DNA from: an uncultured Dorea sp.
GTDB lineage: Bacteria > Bacillota > Clostridia > Lachnospirales > Lachnospiraceae
NCBI GenBank assembly: GCA_910588745.1
Contig: CAJURK010000002.1
Location: 1 to 64,000, forward strand
DNA: 64,000 nucleotides
Direction: 5' to 3'
Below are positions 1 through 8,893 of this stretch, piece after piece. Position numbers and translations under genes: made by a program. The notes beneath the pieces are model-generated. The model did not search any database, was not told the origin of the DNA, and saw nothing but the letters and a program-made list of their open reading frames with translations. Numbering within the stretch: position 1 is the stretch's first letter; each line of letters opens with the position of its first letter.

Positions 1-926
1 CCCATGCGCTGATTCAGAATAAGGTCGAATATCAGAAATTAGCCCTCGTGGTCACCGACGAACAGCATCGGTTCGGAGTGCGGCAGCGGGAAATTTTTGC
101 GGAAAAAGGAGAGGCGCCCCATATTCTGGTTATGAGCGCAACGCCTATTCCACGGACGCTGGCGATCATCTTGTATGGGGATTTGGATATTTCTGTGATT
201 GACGAGCTGCCTGCAAACAGGCTTCCAATTAAAAATTGCGTGGTGGATACCGGATACCGTCAGACGGCTTACCGTTTTATACAAAAGCAGGTGGGTGAGG
301 GGAGGCAGTGTTATATTATCTGCCCTATGGTGGAAGAGAGCGAGCATCTGGAGGTGGAAAATGTCATTGATTATGCCGCTATGTTAAAGGAAGCGCTTGG
401 CGGTAAAATCCGGGTGGATTATCTTCACGGCAAGATGAAGCAGAGTGAGAAGGACGAGATTATGAGCCGGTTTTCCGGGGGAGAGATTCAGGTTCTGGTT
501 TCTACAACGGTGATTGAGGTGGGGGTCAATGTTCCCAATGCGACGGTGATGATGGTGGAGAATGCAGAGCGGTTCGGCCTGGCGCAGCTTCATCAGCTTC
601 GGGGCCGGGTAGGAAGAGGGGGACATCAGTCTTACTGTATTTTTATGAGCGGTTCTAAGTCCAAAGAGACGAAACAGCGGCTTGGGATTTTAAATCAGAC
701 CAACGACGGATTTAAAATTGCAAGCGAAGACTTAAAACTCAGAGGGCCGGGAGATCTTTTCGGCATCCGTCAGAGCGGGATTATGGATTTCCGGCTGGGA
801 GATGTGTTTCAGGATGCGGCGGTTTTAAAGAAAGCGTCGGATGCGGCGGACTGGCTGCTTGCAAATCATCATGAAAGCATACAATATCTGGAAAAGAACG
901 AAAAAACTGCCAGTGTAATATTGTAA
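1..926 (+). CDS. recG: ATP-dependent DNA helicase RecG, C-terminal part (partial)
   Basis: The reading frame is open at the left edge of the window (frame starts at base 3), so only about the last 308 residues are present. RecG remodels stalled replication forks and Holliday junctions by double-stranded DNA translocation. Visible superfamily 2 helicase motifs, in order, are the DExH box DEQH (bases 57-68), the SAT motif in VMSATPIPRT, and motif VI QLRGRVGRGG. The C-terminal RecG segment EDLKLRGPGDLFGIRQSG follows. The first in-window start-like codon (base 48, GTG) is internal, in LVVTDEQHR, and is not the true start. No frameshift is seen. The family assignment is secure; the N-terminal wedge domain is outside the window. 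Confidence 0.96.
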   Translation, partial: HALIQNKVEYQKLALVVTDEQHRFGVRQREIFAEKGEAPHILVMSATPIPRTLAIILYGDLDISVIDELPANRLPIKNCVVDTGYRQTAYRFIQKQVGEGRQCYIICPMVEESEHLEVENVIDYAAMLKEALGGKIRVDYLHGKMKQSEKDEIMSRFSGGEIQVLVSTTVIEVGVNVPNATVMMVENAERFGLAQLHQLRGRVGRGGHQSYCIFMSGSKSKETKQRLGILNQTNDGFKIASEDLKLRGPGDLFGIRQSGIMDFRLGDVFQDAAVLKKASDAADWLLANHHESIQYLEKNEKTASVIL

Positions 927-1008
927 ATCCTTCATATACTATGGTTGTAACTTAAGAAATGAGTTACACAGAGAAAAAATGTAGAGATACAAAAAGGAGG
1001 AAATTAAA

Positions 1009-1218
1009 ATGGCAAGTCGTTCATCAAACAGAACAGCAGTACCGGAAGCAAAGGGTGCGTTAGACAAATTCAAATATGAGGTAGCAAGCGAACTTGGAGT
1101 ACCTCTCACAGACGGTTACAACGGAGACCTGACATCCAGACAGAACGGTTCTGTTGGCGGTTATATGGTTAAGAAGATGATTGAAGAGCAGGAAAAGAAG
1201 ATGGCAGGAAGCAAATAA
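1009..1218 (+). CDS. Alpha/beta-type small acid-soluble spore protein (SASP)
   Basis: A 69-residue protein with the hallmarks of alpha/beta SASPs: the KFKYEVASELGVPL segment, which contains the germination-protease (GPR) recognition core (YEVASELGV), and the C-terminal block GDLTSRQNGSVGGYMVKKMI. These proteins coat spore DNA and protect it from UV and hydrolysis, then are degraded to amino acids at germination. A strong AAAAAGGAGG site lies just upstream of the ATG. The gene stands alone, with its own terminator directly downstream, as expected for a forespore-specific (SigG) monocistron; I could not identify a clear SigG promoter. Its presence is strong evidence that the organism forms endospores. 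Confidence 0.96.
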   Translation: MASRSSNRTAVPEAKGALDKFKYEVASELGVPLTDGYNGDLTSRQNGSVGGYMVKKMIEEQEKKMAGSK

Positions 1219-1236
1219 CCTGTATTTGCTGCCGGA

Positions 1237-1270
1237 AGAACCCCACGGGATATGTACCGGGGGTTCTTTT
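1237..1270 (+). terminator. Rho-independent terminator of the SASP gene
   Basis: An 8-bp stem AGAACCCC (1237-1244) / GGGGTTCT (1260-1267) is followed by a T tract. It sits 19 nt after the SASP stop codon. The T tract overlaps the left copy of the 8-bp direct repeat that flanks the adjacent MITE-like element, so the element inserted right at the end of this terminator. Confidence 0.85.
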
Positions 1271-1275
1271 CTATT

Positions 1276-1514
1276 GTTACTGTTCACACATCACCTGCCG
1301 GACGCGGACTGAATCAGGAGCATGTCTCTAAGCAGACGGAGTAACATTCCATTGAACGATCAGCTAACGCAGACTAAGCCGCTCAGGAAAGCCTTCGCGT
1401 CTAAGTCTGCATAAGCTGCTATTTCAATTCCATGGAAAACACTCCTGAATTGTCTGCTTAGAGACATGCTCCTGATCCAACCCGCTGTTTACCAAATGAC
1501 CTGTGAACTGTAAC
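1276..1514. mobile_element. Foldback MITE-like element, 239 bp, with 8-bp target-site duplication
   Basis: The whole interval is a long imperfect inverted repeat. The outermost arms are GTTACTGTTCACA (1276-1288) against the complement of TGTGAACTGTAAC (1502-1514). An inner perfect 25-bp pair lies at 1313-1337 and 1452-1476, and a further imperfect pairing (around CAGCTAACGCAGAC and GTCTGCATAAGCTG) fills most of the middle. The element is bracketed exactly by the direct repeat TTTCTATT at 1268-1275 and 1515-1522, as expected of an 8-bp target-site duplication. It encodes no protein of note. An 8-bp duplication occurs in several IS families, so I cannot name the mobilising transposase. Alternatively it is a structured RNA, but the flanking duplication favours transposition. 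Confidence 0.75.
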
Positions 1515-1621
1515 TTTCTATTCCCAGGGAACCATAATTTTCTATGGAAATGATTGACTTTTACCCAACTGGTATTTATAATGTATGAATAAAAGTATTA
1601 TGTATACAAGGAGTCTTACCG

Positions 1622-2176
1622 ATGCGTGTGATTGCCGGCAGTGCAAAGCGAATACAGCTAAAAACCATAGAAGGTCTTGAGACGCGTCCAACTACGGACC
1701 GGATCAAGGAGACCTTGTTTAATATGATTGCGCCTTGGATTGGCGACTGCTGCTTTTTGGACTTGTTTGCCGGAAGCGGAGCCATTGGCATCGAGGCGCT
1801 CAGCAGAGGCGCGCGGCAGGCGGTATTTATCGAGAAAGGCCGGGCGGCGGCCGGAGTGATCCGGGAGAATCTTGAAAAAACAAAACTAAATGAACAGGCG
1901 GTCTTGATTCAGGCAGACGTGCGTACAGGGCTTCGCAGGTTAAAGGGTCAGAAGTTTGATTACATTTTTATGGATCCTCCTTACCAGGAGAGGTTGGAGT
2001 ATGGCACGCTGGAGATGATCGGCGAGCTTGGCTTACTTTCAGAGGGCGGAATGGTGATTGTGGAAGCGGCGCTGGATACAGACTTTTCTTTCTTAGAAGT
2101 CCTTGGGTACAGGCTTGTGAAGGAGAAGCTGTATAAGACGAATAAGCATATTTTTTTAGAACAGGCGGAGGATTGA
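1622..2176 (+). CDS. rsmD: 16S rRNA (guanine(966)-N(2))-methyltransferase RsmD
   Basis: A 184-residue Rossmann-fold methyltransferase. The AdoMet-binding motif I LDLFAGSGAIGIEAL is at residues 46-60 and the amino-methyltransferase motif DPPY at 118-121. The N-terminal MRVIAGSAKR and TRPTTDRIKETLFN blocks are typical of RsmD, which methylates N2 of G966 in the 30S head during ribosome assembly. The ATG is preceded by AAGGAG. The gene is followed 4 nt later by coaD, a pairing conserved across Firmicutes and many other bacteria. Confidence 0.96.
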   Translation: MRVIAGSAKRIQLKTIEGLETRPTTDRIKETLFNMIAPWIGDCCFLDLFAGSGAIGIEALSRGARQAVFIEKGRAAAGVIRENLEKTKLNEQAVLIQADVRTGLRRLKGQKFDYIFMDPPYQERLEYGTLEMIGELGLLSEGGMVIVEAALDTDFSFLEVLGYRLVKEKLYKTNKHIFLEQAED

Positions 2177-2180
2177 ATCG

Positions 2181-2669
2181 ATGAGGGCAATCTATCCCGG
2201 GAGCTTTGACCCGGTTACTTACGGACATTTGGATATTATCGGACGGTCCGCGCAGCTTGCGGATGAATTAATTATCGGAGTATTAAAGAATAATGCGAAA
2301 AGTCCGTTGTTTTCATTGGAAGAACGTGTTAGAATGTTAGAAGAGGTCACAAAGAATTATCATAATGTGAAGATAGAAGCCTTCGAGGGACTATTAGTAG
2401 ATTTTGCCAAAAGAAGGAAGGCGGACGCGGTGATTCGGGGGCTGCGGGCAGTTACGGATTTTGAGAGCGAACTGCAGATGGCGCAGACGAATCACAAGCT
2501 TGAGGAGAGCGTGGAGACCATATTCCTTACTACCAGACTGGAGTATTCTTACTTAAGTTCTACGATAGTGAAGGAAGTGGCGGCTTTTGGAGGGGACATT
2601 TCACAGTTCGTACCGGAACCGGTCGAACAGAACATACATGAGAAAATGGAAGAAAGAAGGAGAGTGTAG
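2181..2669 (+). CDS. coaD: Phosphopantetheine adenylyltransferase
   Basis: A 162-residue nucleotidyltransferase that transfers AMP from ATP to 4'-phosphopantetheine to form dephospho-CoA, the penultimate step of CoA synthesis, in the cytoplasm. The (T/H)xGH motif TYGH is at residues 13-16 within GSFDPVTYGH, and the C-terminal SSTIVKE motif is at 126-132, both in the positions expected for bacterial CoaD. The length is normal. It lies 4 nt behind rsmD and 3 nt before the next gene, so these three genes are almost certainly one transcript. Confidence 0.97.
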   Translation: MRAIYPGSFDPVTYGHLDIIGRSAQLADELIIGVLKNNAKSPLFSLEERVRMLEEVTKNYHNVKIEAFEGLLVDFAKRRKADAVIRGLRAVTDFESELQMAQTNHKLEESVETIFLTTRLEYSYLSSTIVKEVAAFGGDISQFVPEPVEQNIHEKMEERRRV

Positions 2670-2672
2670 ATT

Positions 2673-3293
2673 ATGAGCAGCCGTATTGAACAGATTATTG
2701 AGGAGATTGAGGAGTATATTGATTCCTGCAAGTTTCAGCCTTTGTCCACGTCGAAGATCATTGTGAACAAGGATCAGCTTGATGAACTTCTCAGAGAACT
2801 GCGGATGAAGGCGCCGGACGAGATCAAGCGCTACCAGAAGATCATTGCCAATAAGGATGCGATTCTGGCCGATGCACAGGCGAAGGCTGACAATATGATT
2901 CAGGAAGCGCAGATTCATACCAATGAGCTGGTGAGCGAGCATGAGATCATGCAGCAGGCATTTGCCCAGGCTAACGAGATCGTAACAGCGGCCACAGAAC
3001 AGGCGCAGCAGATTCTCGACAGCGCCACAAACGACGCCAATGATATCCGGATTGGCGCGGTTCAGTATACGGACGAGCTTTTAGCCAATGCGGAGAACAT
3101 TATCGGACATACGCTGGATAGTTATACGGCAAAGTATGACGCCTTACTGAATACGCTGCAGGAAAGTTTTGATATGGTGCGCAACAACCGCTCCGAGTTA
3201 GAGATTCCGGAGCAGCCTATGACCAGTATGGAGGAAGATTTCGGTATGACGGGAGAGATAGATTTGTCGGAAGGCAGTTTGGAACCGATTTAA
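2673..3293 (+). CDS. Coiled-coil protein of unknown function downstream of coaD
   Basis: A 206-residue soluble protein with no signal peptide or membrane segment. Residues about 50-160 are Ala/Glu/Gln-rich and predicted to be one long helix or coiled coil. The general look resembles the stalk subunits of ATP synthases or DivIVA-like proteins, which is why homologues are often labelled 'ATPase' although no nucleotide-binding motif is present. The last 35 residues are acidic and probably disordered. It starts 3 nt after coaD with a GGAGAG site. The position next to coaD appears to be typical of Lachnospiraceae. I do not assign a function; a structural or cell-division role would be a guess. Confidence 0.8.
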   Translation: MSSRIEQIIEEIEEYIDSCKFQPLSTSKIIVNKDQLDELLRELRMKAPDEIKRYQKIIANKDAILADAQAKADNMIQEAQIHTNELVSEHEIMQQAFAQANEIVTAATEQAQQILDSATNDANDIRIGAVQYTDELLANAENIIGHTLDSYTAKYDALLNTLQESFDMVRNNRSELEIPEQPMTSMEEDFGMTGEIDLSEGSLEPI

Positions 3294-3365
3294 GAGGCGT
3301 ATTTTTCTCATCTAAGTTTATTCGGTCGGAGAAAGAAGCGGATGCAGATACAAGCAGGCCGTCTT

Positions 3366-4310
3366 TTACAGGTACAGATAGAGAAACGTAAGCAGGCTGG
3401 TTACTGTCGCGGTAATCAGCTTTTCTATGACATACGGGAGAATTTTTAAGCCGGACTTTTGTATCATGGACGCGGTCTGAAAGACTGCGCAGAAGCCGCC
3501 GAAGGAGGTTTGCGCCATCAACAGGATATAGCGCACGGATGCAGGCAGCTTAAGCCGCGCCAGTATGGATAAGCCGGAGGTGATTTCCATGGAAGAAAGA
3601 AACAGCGGCTTTGCAGGGCAGGAACCTGGAATGAGCCGGGCGGACAGCCGGATGAATATGGCAAATAGCATCATGTAAAGCCCTACTTTTATGATGGCCT
3701 GAAAGCTGTCGGTCAGACAGGCATCCATCGCCCGGAGGAAGCCGATTTGCTTAATGGCGCCGGGATTTTTTACAGGAAGGGTATCCCGGCGGGATGAGGC
3801 CGGATTTTTTTGTGTATAATAGATACGGAATAGCTGTCCGGTAAGCAGCGGAGACAGAAACAGTATGAGAAAAAAGGGCGGATGAAGCTGTTGATCCGGA
3901 ACATACTGCGTCAGCAGAATGCTCAGGACAAACATCGGGCTGGTATTGTTGCAGAAGGACAACAGATAAGCGCCTTCCGCGCAGGTAATCTGACGGTTCT
4001 TTACTAAGTCGGCGGATACCTTAGCGCCCATAGGGTAGCCGCAGAGAAAGCCGGTGAGAACGGCAAAGGAACCTGCCGGCGATACGCCTGGGAAACCTTT
4101 CATAAAAGGACCGAGCATTTTTGCCAGCAGGGATATGGTGTCGGTATACATCATAATATTTACAAGAATCATGAAGGGAAGCAGCGAAGGCAGAACAAAC
4201 CGGTACCACAGGAGCAGCCCTTGCGCCGCGCCCGTGACAACTTCATGGTTATAGATCAGAAAGCTAAGAAAAAGAAGGAGTATCGTACCGGAGATAATAT
4301 ATTTGCGCAT
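3366..4310 (-). CDS. ylbJ: YlbJ-like sporulation integral membrane protein
   Basis: A 314-residue polytopic membrane protein with about eight hydrophobic segments, starting MRKYIISGTILLLFLSFLIY. It carries the nucleoside-recognition (Gate) domain signatures typical of YlbJ: VLPSLLPFMILVNIMM near the N terminus, GFLCGYPMGAKVSADL in the middle, and CNNTSPMFVL. In Bacillus ylbJ is needed for proper spore cortex formation and is SigE-controlled; that role is carried over by homology. It is one of few minus-strand genes in the left part of the window and stands alone, convergent with the coiled-coil gene and divergent from pepD. Confidence 0.85.
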   Translation of the reverse strand: MRKYIISGTILLLFLSFLIYNHEVVTGAAQGLLLWYRFVLPSLLPFMILVNIMMYTDTISLLAKMLGPFMKGFPGVSPAGSFAVLTGFLCGYPMGAKVSADLVKNRQITCAEGAYLLSFCNNTSPMFVLSILLTQYVPDQQLHPPFFLILFLSPLLTGQLFRIYYTQKNPASSRRDTLPVKNPGAIKQIGFLRAMDACLTDSFQAIIKVGLYMMLFAIFIRLSARLIPGSCPAKPLFLSSMEITSGLSILARLKLPASVRYILLMAQTSFGGFCAVFQTASMIQKSGLKILPYVIEKLITATVTSLLTFLYLYL

Positions 4311-4462
4311 AAGTGTGTCCTGGTAGTTTTTCTCTACTAATTTACGCCGGATGAAACCGGATTATGAATGGCTGCGCAAAGGAGATTTGCTGCCGGCGCT
4401 TTCGTTTGTAGGTTTATCTGCGGACAGGCGAATCGTTTTAGGAAAGAAAAGGAGAGTGTGAG

Positions 4463-5905
4463 ATGTCAGTATTAAGCGGGCTGGAGCCGAAAAAGGTATT
4501 TTATTTTTTTGAAGAGATTTGTAAGATTCCCCATGGTTCTTACCATACGAAAGAAATCAGCGACTACTGCGTGGATTTTGCAAAGAAGCGCGGTCTGTGG
4601 GTGTACCAGGATGAGGCGGATAATGTAATCATTAAGAAACCGGGAACCAAAGGGTATGAGAATGCGGAAACAATTATATTGCAGGGGCATCTGGACATGG
4701 TTTGTGAGAAGACGTCCGACTCTCCCTGCGATTTTCAAAAAGACGGACTGGAATTGGAGATCCGGGACGGCTATGTGACTGCGAAGAATACCACCTTAGG
4801 AGGCGACGACGGCATTGCGGTGGCAATGATGCTGGCAGTTCTGGATAGCGGCGAAATTTGCCACCCTCCCGTTGAAGCGCTTTTTACAAGCGACGAGGAA
4901 GTGGGAATGGGCGGGGCGAAGGCCTTAGATATGACGCGTCTTACCGGCCGGATGCTGATTAATATTGATTCCGAAGAAGAGGGAATTCTAACGGCGGGGT
5001 GCGCCGGCGGATTCCGGTTCGACGCCCATATATCGGTATCTTATGAAAAGGCGGAGGGCGTCGCGCTTATGGTTACCATCGGCGGCCTGAACGGAGGGCA
5101 TTCCGGATGCGAGATCCATAAGCAGAGAGGAAACGCCCATGTTCTGATGGCAAGGCTCTTAAATCATCTGGGCAGGAAGATGCCTCTGAACATAGCGGAG
5201 CTTGCCGGGGGAAGAGCAGATAATGTGATTGCGGCAAAGAGCGAGGCAAAGATTGTAATTTCCAGGAAGGATCAAGAGATGTGTATGGAAGCCATCCATC
5301 GGATGGAAGAAGTCTGGAAATCCGAATTTGGCGAGGATGAGCCGGGACTTTTCACAGAGGTGAAGGAGGATAGGGCAGACCAGGCGTTTACACAGGAAGC
5401 TTCAAAGCGGGTTATCGCGTATTTAACCCTAATGCCTAACGGCGTTATGTGCATGGAACGACAGATGGAAGGATCGGTGGAGACGTCCTTAAATGCAGGA
5501 GTGGTCTGTACCGAGAATGGGGAGGTCGTCGTTTCTCATTTGGTAAGAAGTTCTCTGGAATCGAAGAAGGAGGAATTAAAGGAGCGGCTTTATGCCGCGG
5601 CGGAGTCCGCAGGAGGCAAAGGCGAGACGAGGGACGAATATCCGGCCTGGAACTACCGCAGGGAATCGAAGCTTCGCGATCGTATGAAGAGGGTATACCA
5701 GGAGATGTACGGAAGAGAGCCGGAGGTGATTACCATTCATGCAGGCTTAGAATGCGGACTATTCGTAGGCAAAGCGCCGGAGTTAGACTGTATTTCTTTT
5801 GGACCGGAACTTCTGGATGTGCATTCGGTGAATGAGCGGATGAATATAGAGTCGGTGGAGCGAAGTTATAACTATCTGCTGGAGGTTCTGAAAGCGCTGA
5901 GGTAA
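4463..5905 (+). CDS. pepD: Aminoacyl-histidine dipeptidase (Xaa-His dipeptidase, M20C)
   Basis: A 480-residue metallopeptidase of the PepD (carnosinase-like) family that hydrolyses Xaa-His dipeptides in the cytoplasm. M20 motifs are visible in order: LQGHLDMV with metal ligand His76 and Asp78, LGGDDGIAV with Asp115, and TSDEEVGMGGA with the catalytic and metal-binding Glu pair at 145-146. The lid/dimerisation insert lies between about residues 185 and 380, and the C terminus carries the conserved TIHAGLECGLF block. The length is normal for PepD. The start is ATG behind AAAAGGAGAG. It is divergent from ylbJ. Confidence 0.95.
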   Translation: MSVLSGLEPKKVFYFFEEICKIPHGSYHTKEISDYCVDFAKKRGLWVYQDEADNVIIKKPGTKGYENAETIILQGHLDMVCEKTSDSPCDFQKDGLELEIRDGYVTAKNTTLGGDDGIAVAMMLAVLDSGEICHPPVEALFTSDEEVGMGGAKALDMTRLTGRMLINIDSEEEGILTAGCAGGFRFDAHISVSYEKAEGVALMVTIGGLNGGHSGCEIHKQRGNAHVLMARLLNHLGRKMPLNIAELAGGRADNVIAAKSEAKIVISRKDQEMCMEAIHRMEEVWKSEFGEDEPGLFTEVKEDRADQAFTQEASKRVIAYLTLMPNGVMCMERQMEGSVETSLNAGVVCTENGEVVVSHLVRSSLESKKEELKERLYAAAESAGGKGETRDEYPAWNYRRESKLRDRMKRVYQEMYGREPEVITIHAGLECGLFVGKAPELDCISFGPELLDVHSVNERMNIESVERSYNYLLEVLKALR

Positions 5906-5938
5906 TTCATATAGTAATACAAAAACAGAGAGAATATC

Positions 5939-6646
5939 ATGAGGATTTTGAGAAACTACCTGATTATTGTATTATTGCTCGTTTTATTTAGCGTCATGTA
6001 TCAGCACAGAATTTATGAGGCGGCGTTGGAGAGAAGGATTTCGTCGGAAGGAATCGAGAACGAAGGGTTCCGGGCGGATTTTTACAGCGACGCTATGAGG
6101 AAAGACAGGGAATTTCTATCGGAAGCCTGTCTTTCTTTTCTTTCCGCGGTGGAGAAGGACGTCCGGTATTTCCCGATCCCTTTGTCGGAAGCGGATGCTT
6201 CGCTTGGGACTTCCTATGTGGATTCCTGGATGGGAGAGCGGGAGTACAAGGGAAAGGGCGTACATGAAGGAACGGACATTATGGCGGATAGAAATGAGAG
6301 AGGGATTTATCCGGTAGTCAGTATCAGCGACGGGATTGTTACAAATCTGGGGTGGCTTGAGAAAGGCGGGTACCGGATTGGAATTACGTCTCCGTCCGGC
6401 GTATATTTCTACTATGCCCATCTGGATTCCTACGGGGACATTCAGGAGGGAGATACGGTAATGGCTGGTCAGTTTTTGGGATTTATGGGGGATTCCGGGT
6501 ATGGAGAGGAGGGGACTGTGGGTCAGTTTCCGGTGCATCTTCATCTTGGAATTTACAGTTTTGAGGAGGGGAAGGAAATCAGCGTGAATCCTTACTATGT
6601 GCTGTTGGAGCTAGAAGACAAGAAGTTGAAATATTATTACATATAA
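5939..6646 (+). CDS. M23-family metallopeptidase (LytM-like), membrane-anchored
   Basis: A 235-residue protein with an N-terminal hydrophobic segment (residues about 6-20, probably an uncleaved anchor) followed by an extracytoplasmic domain. The zinc ligands of the M23 fold are all visible: HEGTD (His109, Asp113), AHLDSYGD (His161) and HLHLG (His200, His202). M23 enzymes cut peptide crosslinks in peptidoglycan. The N-terminal half (20-90) has no recognisable domain. It follows pepD by 33 nt. The organism sporulates and many orphan M23 proteins act in engulfment or spore wall remodelling, but nothing in the sequence proves that here. Confidence 0.88.
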   Translation: MRILRNYLIIVLLLVLFSVMYQHRIYEAALERRISSEGIENEGFRADFYSDAMRKDREFLSEACLSFLSAVEKDVRYFPIPLSEADASLGTSYVDSWMGEREYKGKGVHEGTDIMADRNERGIYPVVSISDGIVTNLGWLEKGGYRIGITSPSGVYFYYAHLDSYGDIQEGDTVMAGQFLGFMGDSGYGEEGTVGQFPVHLHLGIYSFEEGKEISVNPYYVLLELEDKKLKYYYI

Positions 6647-6695
6647 GGTATAATATATAAATAAGCGATAGCAGTAACTGTATGGAGGGAGCCGC

Positions 6696-8096
6696 ATGTA
6701 TTTGCCGGAAGAATTTGAAGAAAAGATGCGAAGGCTTCTTGGCCGGGAGTATGAAGCGTATCTAGCCTGTTATGAAGAACCCAGATATTATGGGCTTCGC
6801 GTGAATACAAAGAAAATATCGGTTGATGAATTTATTCGTATCTGTCCTTTTGAAATCCGCCCTGTTCCCTGGATCGAGAATGGATTTTATTATGATGGGG
6901 AGAAGGTTTCTCCGGCGAAACATCCCTATTATTTTGCAGGACTGTATTATCTTCAGGAGCCTAGCGCTATGACGCCGGCAAATCGACTGCCCATTGAACC
7001 GGGGGACCGGGTTCTGGATCTGTGCGCAGCGCCGGGCGGGAAGGCTACCGAATTGGGAGCAAAGCTTTCAGGGTACGGCATGCTGGCCGCCAATGATATC
7101 AGCAGTTCCAGGGCGAAGGGACTTTTGAAGAACATTGAACTGTTTGGTATCGGCAACGTGCTGGTACTTAGCGAAGAGCCGGGAAGGCTTGCGGCGTATT
7201 TCCCGGAGTATTTTGATAAGATATTAATTGACGCCCCTTGTTCCGGAGAAGGAATGTTCCGGAAGGATAAGAAGATGGTGAAGGCGTGGAAAGAACATGG
7301 ACCGGAGTATTTCTCGAAGCTTCAGAGGAATATCATTCTGCAGGCGGCGGATATGCTTCGTCCGGGGGGATATATGCTGTACTCAACCTGTACCTTCGAC
7401 GGCCTGGAGAATGAGGGGACTATTGGGTATCTGCTTAACGAGCGTCCCGATTTTTCCATAGAAGAAATTCGTCCTTACGAAGGTTTTGGGGAGGGAAGGC
7501 CGGAGGAGATTCCTGCCCGGGAACTGCCGGATATGAGAAAAACAATCCGTATTTTTCCGCATAAAATGCAGGGAGAGGGACATTTTCTTGCGCTTCTGAA
7601 AAAGGGCGGGGAACTGGAAAGGACGCCGGTTGCTGCCGAAAAGAAGGGAAAAGGAAAGCTGCCGGAGGAACTGGGGAGTTTTCTGGAGAAGATTGACTGG
7701 AACGCAATCGGCGGAGAATTTGACGCCGGATGTATCGAACTGCGCGGCGGCCGGGCGTATTATATGCCGGAAGGCCTGCCGCAATTAACCGGAATCCGCT
7801 TCCTGCGGACCGGGCTATTGCTGGGAGAATTGAAAAAGAACCGATTTGAACCAAGTCAGGCTCTTGCAATGTGCCTAGATCACGGGGCTTATCCGGATAC
7901 CGTTTCTTTTTCAGCGGAGGACGGACGTGTCCTTCGTTATTTGAAAGGCGAGACGTTAGACGCGGCAGAACTGCTGCCTGCGAAAGCAAAAGGGTGGTAT
8001 CTGGTTTGTGTGGACGGGTATCCTTTGGGGTGGAGCAAGGCGGCAGGCGGGATGCTGAAGAATAAATATCTGCCGGGGTGGCGCTGGAATGCGTAA
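6696..8096 (+). CDS. RsmB/NOP-family rRNA cytosine-C5 methyltransferase (RsmF-like)
   Basis: A 466-residue protein with the NOL1/NOP2/sun methyltransferase core: AdoMet motif LDLCAAPGGKATELGAKL at residues 107-124, motif IV DAPCSGEGMF with Cys182, and motif VI STCTFDGLENEG with the nucleophilic Cys232. A C-terminal extension (about 330-466) corresponds to the PUA-like/RNA-binding tail seen in RsmF/YebU-type enzymes. It forms 5-methylcytosine in 16S rRNA; the exact position cannot be read from sequence. The start is ATG behind GGAGGGAG. It precedes a pseudouridine synthase, forming part of an RNA-modification run. Confidence 0.92.
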   Translation: MYLPEEFEEKMRRLLGREYEAYLACYEEPRYYGLRVNTKKISVDEFIRICPFEIRPVPWIENGFYYDGEKVSPAKHPYYFAGLYYLQEPSAMTPANRLPIEPGDRVLDLCAAPGGKATELGAKLSGYGMLAANDISSSRAKGLLKNIELFGIGNVLVLSEEPGRLAAYFPEYFDKILIDAPCSGEGMFRKDKKMVKAWKEHGPEYFSKLQRNIILQAADMLRPGGYMLYSTCTFDGLENEGTIGYLLNERPDFSIEEIRPYEGFGEGRPEEIPARELPDMRKTIRIFPHKMQGEGHFLALLKKGGELERTPVAAEKKGKGKLPEELGSFLEKIDWNAIGGEFDAGCIELRGGRAYYMPEGLPQLTGIRFLRTGLLLGELKKNRFEPSQALAMCLDHGAYPDTVSFSAEDGRVLRYLKGETLDAAELLPAKAKGWYLVCVDGYPLGWSKAAGGMLKNKYLPGWRWNA

Positions 8097-8134
8097 GAAT
8101 CAGCCGGTTGAAGTTTGGAATGGAGGAAGAGCCG

Positions 8135-8893
8135 ATGATACGTCTGGATAAGTATCTGGCCGATATGGGCGTAGGAACCAGGTCGGAGGCGAAGCGGCTG
8201 ATCCGCCAGGGAAAGGTAACGGCGGACGGCGCCGCGGTAAAGAGTCCGGAGTACAGGATTGACGAGACGTCGGCCTGCGTCCGGGTGGAAGGAAATGAAA
8301 TTTCTTATATAAAGTATGAGTACTATATGCTGAATAAGCCGGCAGGGGTCGTGTCCGCTACGGAGGATCCGAAAGAGAAGACGGTGCTGGAGCTGATTAC
8401 AGGAAGGAAGCACAAGGGTCTGTTTCCGGTGGGGCGCCTTGATAAAGATACGGAAGGATTGCTTTTGATTACCAACGACGGAGCGCTTGCCCATCGGCTT
8501 CTCTCTCCGAAAAAGCATGTGGACAAGACCTATTATGCAAGAGTAAAAGGGTTGGTGACAAAAGAAACGGTACGGCAGTTCTCCGCCGGAATGGATATCG
8601 GGAAAGGGCGGGAAGAACGAACTATGCCTGCCAAGCTTCGGATAATCCAGGCGGGAGAAATCTCGGAAGTCCGGCTGGTCATACAGGAAGGGAAATACCA
8701 TCAGGTAAAGCGAATGTTTCAGGCTGTGGGAATGGAAGTTCTGTATCTGAAACGGGAAGCTTTCGGCGGAATTTCTCTGGATGAAGCATTGCCGCCGGGA
8801 GGCGCGCGCAGACTGACAAAGGAAGAATTGGGGTTGTTAAATGGCAGAGAAACAGATGGAGATGCTGAAAGGCATGGACGCGATTATATTTGA
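8135..8893 (+). CDS. Pseudouridine synthase, RsuA/RluB/RluE family
   Basis: A 252-residue enzyme with an N-terminal S4 RNA-binding domain (MIRLDKYLADMGVGTRSEAK) and a RsuA-type catalytic domain. The catalytic motif GRLDKDTEGL is at residues 100-109, with Asp103 as nucleophile; KTYYARVKG and EGKYHQVKRMF follow in the usual order. The length and motif wording fit 16S rRNA pseudouridine-516 synthase RsuA. I chose the ATG at 8135 over an upstream in-frame ATG at 8078 because GGAGG lies 8 nt before it and the family begins exactly there. The last 53 nt overlap the next gene, indicating translational coupling. Confidence 0.93.
   Translation: MIRLDKYLADMGVGTRSEAKRLIRQGKVTADGAAVKSPEYRIDETSACVRVEGNEISYIKYEYYMLNKPAGVVSATEDPKEKTVLELITGRKHKGLFPVGRLDKDTEGLLLITNDGALAHRLLSPKKHVDKTYYARVKGLVTKETVRQFSAGMDIGKGREERTMPAKLRIIQAGEISEVRLVIQEGKYHQVKRMFQAVGMEVLYLKREAFGGISLDEALPPGGARRLTKEELGLLNGRETDGDAERHGRDYI

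Noticed and set aside
946..968. A 7-bp inverted repeat TGTAACT/AGTTACA between recG and the SASP gene
   Set aside because: Short, without a T run, and in a place where chance is a sufficient explanation.
7435..7989. A 184-codon minus-strand ORF opposite the rRNA methyltransferase
   Set aside because: It lies entirely within a well-supported gene and has Pro/Arg-rich composition typical of an antisense shadow.
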